From: Opitutaceae bacterium
GTDB taxonomy: Bacteria; Verrucomicrobiota; Verrucomicrobiia; Opitutales; Opitutaceae
Assembly: GCA_023269585.1 (NCBI GenBank)
Contig: JAHFTC010000004.1
Location: 1 to 64,000, forward strand
DNA length: 64,000 bases
Reading direction: 5' to 3'
The notes under the pieces were generated by a model. That model ran no database searches and was not told the origin of the DNA. It saw only the letters and a program-made list of their open reading frames with translations. Positions within the stretch are counted from its first letter, which is position 1. The number at the start of each line of letters is the position of its first letter. The position numbers and the translations under genes are program-made. Below are positions 60,047-64,000 of this stretch, in pieces.

Positions 60047-62425
60047 TCAACTCCCGAGCAGGCGGTGGACGACGGACAGCAGCTCGCTGGCGGCGTAGGG
60101 CTTGTTGATCAGCGTGAGCCCGGGATCCGGCGCGGTGCCAGGCGGCAACATCTCGGCGGTGTAGCCGCTGCAGAAGACCACCGGCATGTCCGGGTGGTGG
60201 GCCTTGATGAAGTCGTGGACTTCCCGGCCGCTGTGCTGGGGCATGAGCACGTCGAGGACGGCGAGGCGAATTTCGGCATGGCGCCGGCCGAGGAGGTCGA
60301 TGGCTTCGGCGCCGTCGGAGGCGGGAAGCACTTCGAACCCGCTGCGGCGGAGGATGCGCAGCCCGATCTCGCGGACGTGGGGATCATCCTCGGCGAGCAG
60401 GATGATGCCGTGGCCGCGGGGAAACTCTTCGATGGTCGCGATGGTGGCGGGTTCGAGCTCGGTCTGGACCAGCGGGAGCATCACGCGGAACACGCTGCCG
60501 CTGCCCACCTCGCTGTAGACCCGGATCGCGCCGCCGTGCTGGCGGACGATGCCGTACACGACGGACAGGCCGAGGCCGGTGCCCTTGCCGGGCGTCTTGG
60601 TGGTGAAGAACGGCTCGAACAGCCGTTCGCGGATCTCGGGCGGCATGCCGCTGCCGTTGTCCGTAACCTTGATCACCAGGTAGGTGCCGGGTTTCAGGTC
60701 GGAGCTATGTTCGCAGTCGGCCGCGCTGAAGGTGGTCTGGCTGAGGGCGATCTCGATGCGGCCGCGGTCCGTCATGGCGTCGCGGGCGTTGAGGCAGAGG
60801 TTGAGGAGGACCTGCTCGAGCTGGCCCTTGTCGGCGAGCGTGACCACCTGTTCAGGCAGTGGCTCGACCCGGAGCTCGATATGTTCGCCGAGAACACGGC
60901 GCAGCATCTTGGCCATCCCGTCGACGAGCGTGTTCGGATCGAGGGGTTCCGGATTCAGCGCCTGCTTGCGGCTGAAGACCAGGAGCTGGCGGGTGAGTTG
61001 GGCGGCTCGCTGGGAGGCATCCAGGATCGTCTGGATGTCCTCACGATCCCCGGCGGCCAGGGTCGGGGACTCTTGGACGAAGCCGGCGTGCCCACGGATT
61101 ACCTGGAGGATGTTGTTGAAGTCATGGGCGACCCCGCCGGCCAGACGGCCGATCGCTTCCATCTTCTGGGCCGAGCGCAGCTGCTCCTCGGCGCGTCGCA
61201 GCGCGCTTTCGGCGCGCCGCCGGCGGAGGATGTTGACGAGCAGCGCGGCGATGATGCCGCAAAGGAGCAGGAAAACGGCGCAGGCGATGAGCAGCGGGGT
61301 CCGGTGAATCTGGTAAAAACGCGTCGGCGCGTTGATCACCAGTGTGCCCGGAGGCGCCCGGTCGAGCGGGATGTCCAACCGACGGAGATGGCGGTAGTCG
61401 ACCTCGAGACGTTCGGGCGAATAGCGGACCACCGGAATCGCGTCGGCGCGTTCACCGGCCAGGACGCGGAGGGCGAGCTCGCCGACCTTCGCACCGTGGG
61501 CATCGGCCACGACGAGTCCACCGCCGAGGCCGTCCCACTCGTCGACGCTCCAATCGTGGGCTCCGGGCGGACGGGAGGTGATGAAAATGGGGACGCGGGT
61601 GCGGGTGGCGAGTTCGGTGCTGAAGGCGGCGCTGTTGTAGTTGTCCGTGCCGGCGGCGTCGCGGGTGACGTCGAGGATGAGGCCGACGGTGCCGGCGGGC
61701 AGGGTCGAAACCCGGTCGATCAACTGGGCGTTGGTCCAGTCCTCGTAAAAGCCGAAAGAATACCGATCGGCATAGCGCGGGAGGACGGCCTCGAGGGCGC
61801 GGCGCTTCTCGAGGCTGCTCTCCGTCTGGTTGCCGATCACAAGAATGCGGGTGGTGTCCGGCGTGAGCGCGCGGATGAGTTCGAAGGTGCCGCTGAAGTC
61901 GGTTTCCTCCGAGACGCCGGTGATGTTGCGCTGGCCGGCGATCATCTCCGGGGTGAAACGGTTGACGCCGCCGAAGACGAGTGGCACCTCGGCCCCCAGC
62001 ACCGCGCGGTGGCGCAGGGCGAAGTCGAACGCCGCGTTGTCGAGGGTGATGACAAGCCGGGGTGGACGGACGCGGATCTTCGCCACGAGGTCCTCGAGCA
62101 GGGCGCGTTCCCGGGCGGGATCGGGAAAGCGCTTGGCGTCGAGGTACTGGATGACCGGTTCGATGTCGGGATAGCGGGGCATCATCGCCCGAAGCAGGCC
62201 GGCGGTCTCATCGTCGCTCCAATCGTAGCCCGGGCCGTAGGAGTTGATGATCAGGATCTCCTCGGTCGCGGTGGGTGGCGGCTGTGCGACAAGTTTTGGG
62301 AGCGGCAGCCAGCCCAGCAGGAGAGCGAGGCCGCAGCAGAGGCGGAACGAGGCTCTCAAACCCGGGACGCTTGTCGACCGATGCGGGGGGGCATCCGGAT
62401 CCGGCCTGGTGGGGTAACACGCCAT
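60047..62425 (-). CDS. Hybrid sensor histidine kinase with ABC-type periplasmic binding domain
   Basis: 792 residues. An N-terminal signal/anchor is followed by a periplasmic ABC substrate-binding-like sensor ([22 protein letters not shown], then [23 protein letters not shown]) to about residue 370. One transmembrane helix ([23 protein letters not shown]) precedes the kinase domain with phospho-His434 in [11 protein letters not shown]. The ATPase domain has VTDNGSG and [13 protein letters not shown]-terminal receiver has Asp725 in [13 protein letters not shown] and Lys in INKPYA. It senses an unknown periplasmic ligand. The start at 62425 (MACYPTRP) gives the signal; no partner gene is adjacent. 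Confidence 0.92.
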   Translation of the reverse strand: MACYPTRPDPDAPPHRSTSVPGLRASFRLCCGLALLLGWLPLPKLVAQPPPTATEEILIINSYGPGYDWSDDETAGLLRAMMPRYPDIEPVIQYLDAKRFPDPARERALLEDLVAKIRVRPPRLVITLDNAAFDFALRHRAVLGAEVPLVFGGVNRFTPEMIAGQRNITGVSEETDFSGTFELIRALTPDTTRILVIGNQTESSLEKRRALEAVLPRYADRYSFGFYEDWTNAQLIDRVSTLPAGTVGLILDVTRDAAGTDNYNSAAFSTELATRTRVPIFITSRPPGAHDWSVDEWDGLGGGLVVADAHGAKVGELALRVLAGERADAIPVVRYSPERLEVDYRHLRRLDIPLDRAPPGTLVINAPTRFYQIHRTPLLIACAVFLLLCGIIAALLVNILRRRRAESALRRAEEQLRSAQKMEAIGRLAGGVAHDFNNILQVIRGHAGFVQESPTLAAGDREDIQTILDASQRAAQLTRQLLVFSRKQALNPEPLDPNTLVDGMAKMLRRVLGEHIELRVEPLPEQVVTLADKGQLEQVLLNLCLNARDAMTDRGRIEIALSQTTFSAADCEHSSDLKPGTYLVIKVTDNGSGMPPEIRERLFEPFFTTKTPGKGTGLGLSVVYGIVRQHGGAIRVYSEVGSGSVFRVMLPLVQTELEPATIATIEEFPRGHGIILLAEDDPHVREIGLRILRRSGFEVLPASDGAEAIDLLGRRHAEIRLAVLDVLMPQHSGREVHDFIKAHHPDMPVVFCSGYTAEMLPPGTAPDPGLTLINKPYAASELLSVVHRLLGS

Positions 62426-62477
62426 GACTAGTTGGGGACGGTGTTTAGCTGGTGACGAAAGGCAACGTACCGATACG

Positions 62478-62507
62478 AGAAAACGGACGGGAATCTGCCC
62501 GCCGTTT
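62478..62507 (-). terminator. Possible terminator of the DUF4340 gene
   Basis: On the minus strand an ACGGCGGG...CCCG(T)CCGT hairpin (about 62482-62507, one bulge) is followed by TTTTC. It lies about 130 bases after the DUF4340 gene stop and upstream of the kinase start. Confidence 0.45.
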
Positions 62508-62634
62508 GCCTTTGCTGGGGCGCCGCCTGGATCGCCGATGCCGCGGGGCGGGAACCCGGTCGCCGCGTCGCCGGGCCGGCCGTCACGGGGAATAGATGAC
62601 TCAACGCCGCGGTGCTCCGAGGGGCGCAGATCGG

Positions 62635-64000
62635 TTACGGCTGAGGGGCGGGCGGCGTGGGAGCGGCCGGCGGGCTGGCGGGGCCATTCTCCGGCTGCGG
62701 CGGCGGCGGTCCGGGATCGCGTGCGCCGAAGGTGAGGGCGAACACGGAGTCGAGGAAGGGCTGAGTGGCGTGGAAGAGCGTGTTGAACTCGGCCGAGCCG
62801 ACGAGGAGCGAGGTGGCGCCGTCCCGCTCGCCGAGCAGCAGCGTCGATACCGAAGGTTGTTCGCCCTCGCCGGCGCCGCTGAGGGCGATGGAGACCTCGA
62901 GCTGGTACGCCCACGGCTTGGGCTGGCCGTCGATCTCGGGGGTGGCCGCGAAACCGTCGCGGACGAAGTTCCGGGCGCGGAGGCTGCGGAGCTCGCCGAG
63001 GAGCTGCTTCACGGCCGTCTGCACGGTGGCCGGCTCGTCCGTGAGGGCTGTATCCCAAGTCTGGTTGGCGGCGAGGGTGCGGGTGAAGACGGTGGAAGTG
63101 TCGGCGAGGCGGCGGAGGGTGAGGCCGGTGATGCTCGCGCCCGGTGGGAGTTCCCGCAGGGTGCGCAGACGGAAGTGACGGGCGGCGATGGGCAGCTCGT
63201 CGAGGACCGAGGCGCGCACGCGGTAGACAAACTGATTGTCGGCCAGGCGCGCGTAGGTGAGCGGACTGGGGGATGCCGGCTCGGTGATCCCGAGCTGCAG
63301 GCTCACGGTGGTGGCGGACGCGGGCGGTTCGGCGGCCACGGTGAGGGTGACCTCGCGTTCAGGCCGGTTGAACCCCCATTTCTCGAGGTCGGCCGGGAAG
63401 GGCGCGTCGCTGTGGAAGGCGACCGCGCGGAGCTGGCCTAGTTGCTCCACCAACCGGGCGACCACCGCGGGATCGGCCGGCTGGGGCGGCGTGGACTCGG
63501 TGCCTTGGCGGGCGAGCACCTGCCAGGCCCCGGTTTCGAGCCGTTGGAGCGAGACCTCGGGTTGGCCGGGGGCGGTGAGGGTGATGGCGGTGAGGCGGTC
63601 CGGTTCGAAGTCGAGCAGGCGGCGGTCGCGCATCTCGCTCTGCGCGTTGCGTAGCGAGTCGATCAGCACATCGGGCACATTGACGGTGAAGACGCCGGCC
63701 CGGTCCTCAAGTTTCGCGTACAACTCGATCTCGGCCCGGCTCACCCCGGGCTTGGCCTCGGCGGGCACCGGCGCGCCGAGCAGCAGGATGGCGCGGCGCT
63801 GGTTGCCTTCGACGGTCAGCCGCAGGGAGGGGTTGTCGAGTCCGGTGACGCGCGGGTCGGCCGCGTCGCGGAACGAGGCGACGCGCAGCTCGCGGATGCG
63901 GCCGAGCGCGAGCTCGACGGCGTTCTTGTCGGCGCGGGTCTGAATGGGCGACTCGAGCATCCAGCGCGGGCCGGTGCGGGCGAGGCGGACGCGGAGGTTG
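62635..64000 (-). CDS. DUF4340 domain protein, 5' end outside window
   Basis: At least 454 residues are in view; the frame is open through the window edge (the codons before the first Met read NLRVRLARTGPRWMLESP). It matches the DUF4340 family, often found beside gliding or ABC-type secretion genes: repeated beta-rich segments such as VELALGRIRELRVASFRD, VTGLDNPSLRLTVEG and FNRPEREVTLTVAAEP. A Pro/Ala-rich tail ends the protein. The true start and any signal peptide lie beyond 64000. The role is unknown; in some clades it works with an ABC exporter, which is not visible here. Confidence 0.78.
   Translation of the reverse strand, partial: NLRVRLARTGPRWMLESPIQTRADKNAVELALGRIRELRVASFRDAADPRVTGLDNPSLRLTVEGNQRRAILLLGAPVPAEAKPGVSRAEIELYAKLEDRAGVFTVNVPDVLIDSLRNAQSEMRDRRLLDFEPDRLTAITLTAPGQPEVSLQRLETGAWQVLARQGTESTPPQPADPAVVARLVEQLGQLRAVAFHSDAPFPADLEKWGFNRPEREVTLTVAAEPPASATTVSLQLGITEPASPSPLTYARLADNQFVYRVRASVLDELPIAARHFRLRTLRELPPGASITGLTLRRLADTSTVFTRTLAANQTWDTALTDEPATVQTAVKQLLGELRSLRARNFVRDGFAATPEIDGQPKPWAYQLEVSIALSGAGEGEQPSVSTLLLGERDGATSLLVGSAEFNTLFHATQPFLDSVFALTFGARDPGPPPPQPENGPASPPAAPTPPAPQP

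Overview
The window is a gene-dense, high-GC chromosomal segment from a Gram-negative bacterium, with no rRNA, phage, transposase or CRISPR array. The gene content suggests Verrucomicrobiota, probably an Opitutaceae relative. The supporting signs are a fused CcoN-CcoO cbb3 oxidase subunit, a PEP-CTERM-type exported protein, a Kdo transferase (so LPS is made), a GTP-type PEP carboxykinase, a ClpX-like ATPase without the zinc domain, an M16 peptidase pair, very few Shine-Dalgarno sequences, and several GTG starts. The taxonomic call is inference from gene content, not from a search.

Layout. 1-4.6 kb: the end of a hybrid histidine kinase, a membrane-anchored GH10 xylanase and a Sel1/TonB-C lipoprotein. 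4.6-9.2 kb: an M16 peptidase, an amidohydrolase and hypoxanthine phosphoribosyltransferase, with a cluster of small hairpins between the last two. 9.3-14.1 kb: the ATPase and binding protein of a ferric-iron-type ABC importer with no permease beside them, an OadA-type carboxyltransferase lacking its biotin domain, and a gamma-carbonic anhydrase-like protein. 14.3-17.3 kb: pckG with its terminator, divergent from a PocR/AraC regulator. 17.3-23.2 kb: the cbb3 oxidase operon (ccoS-like, ccoNO, a ccoQ-like gene, monohaem ccoP, ccoG, a small membrane protein) beside a Cys-containing hypothetical gene. 23.3-31.8 kb: a five-PAS hybrid kinase, topoisomerase III, an isoaspartyl methyltransferase and an outer-membrane-type protein. 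32-41 kb: tRNA-Leu(CAG), a secreted Cys-rich protein, an M50 protease, an NtrC-type regulator, a second M16 peptidase, Kdo transferase and a PEP-CTERM protein. 41-50.5 kb: a YyaL-type DUF255 protein, a membrane protein, UbiE/MenG, a repeat-rich 768-base gap, a ClpX-like ATPase divergent from HU, HisS and an alpha/beta hydrolase. 50.6-57.4 kb: a MacA/ATPase/two-permease export operon interrupted by a four-helix-bundle gene framed by perfect inverted repeats, then gcvT-gcvH. 57.5-64 kb: an S9 peptidase, another hybrid kinase and the 3' part of a DUF4340 gene.

Most of the window is ordinary housekeeping, respiration and signalling. The feature that most deserves a second look is the 450-base inverted-repeat unit carrying a four-helix-bundle (23S IVS-type) gene inside the macAB-like operon. 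An exact 22-base match to one of its repeat arms occurs in the repeat-rich gap upstream of ubiE, about 7.5 kb away. Other points of interest are the 44-base perfect palindrome, the 21-base-spaced direct repeats between the AraC regulator and pckG, the biotin-domain-less OadA, the orphan ABC pair and the secreted 15-cysteine protein.
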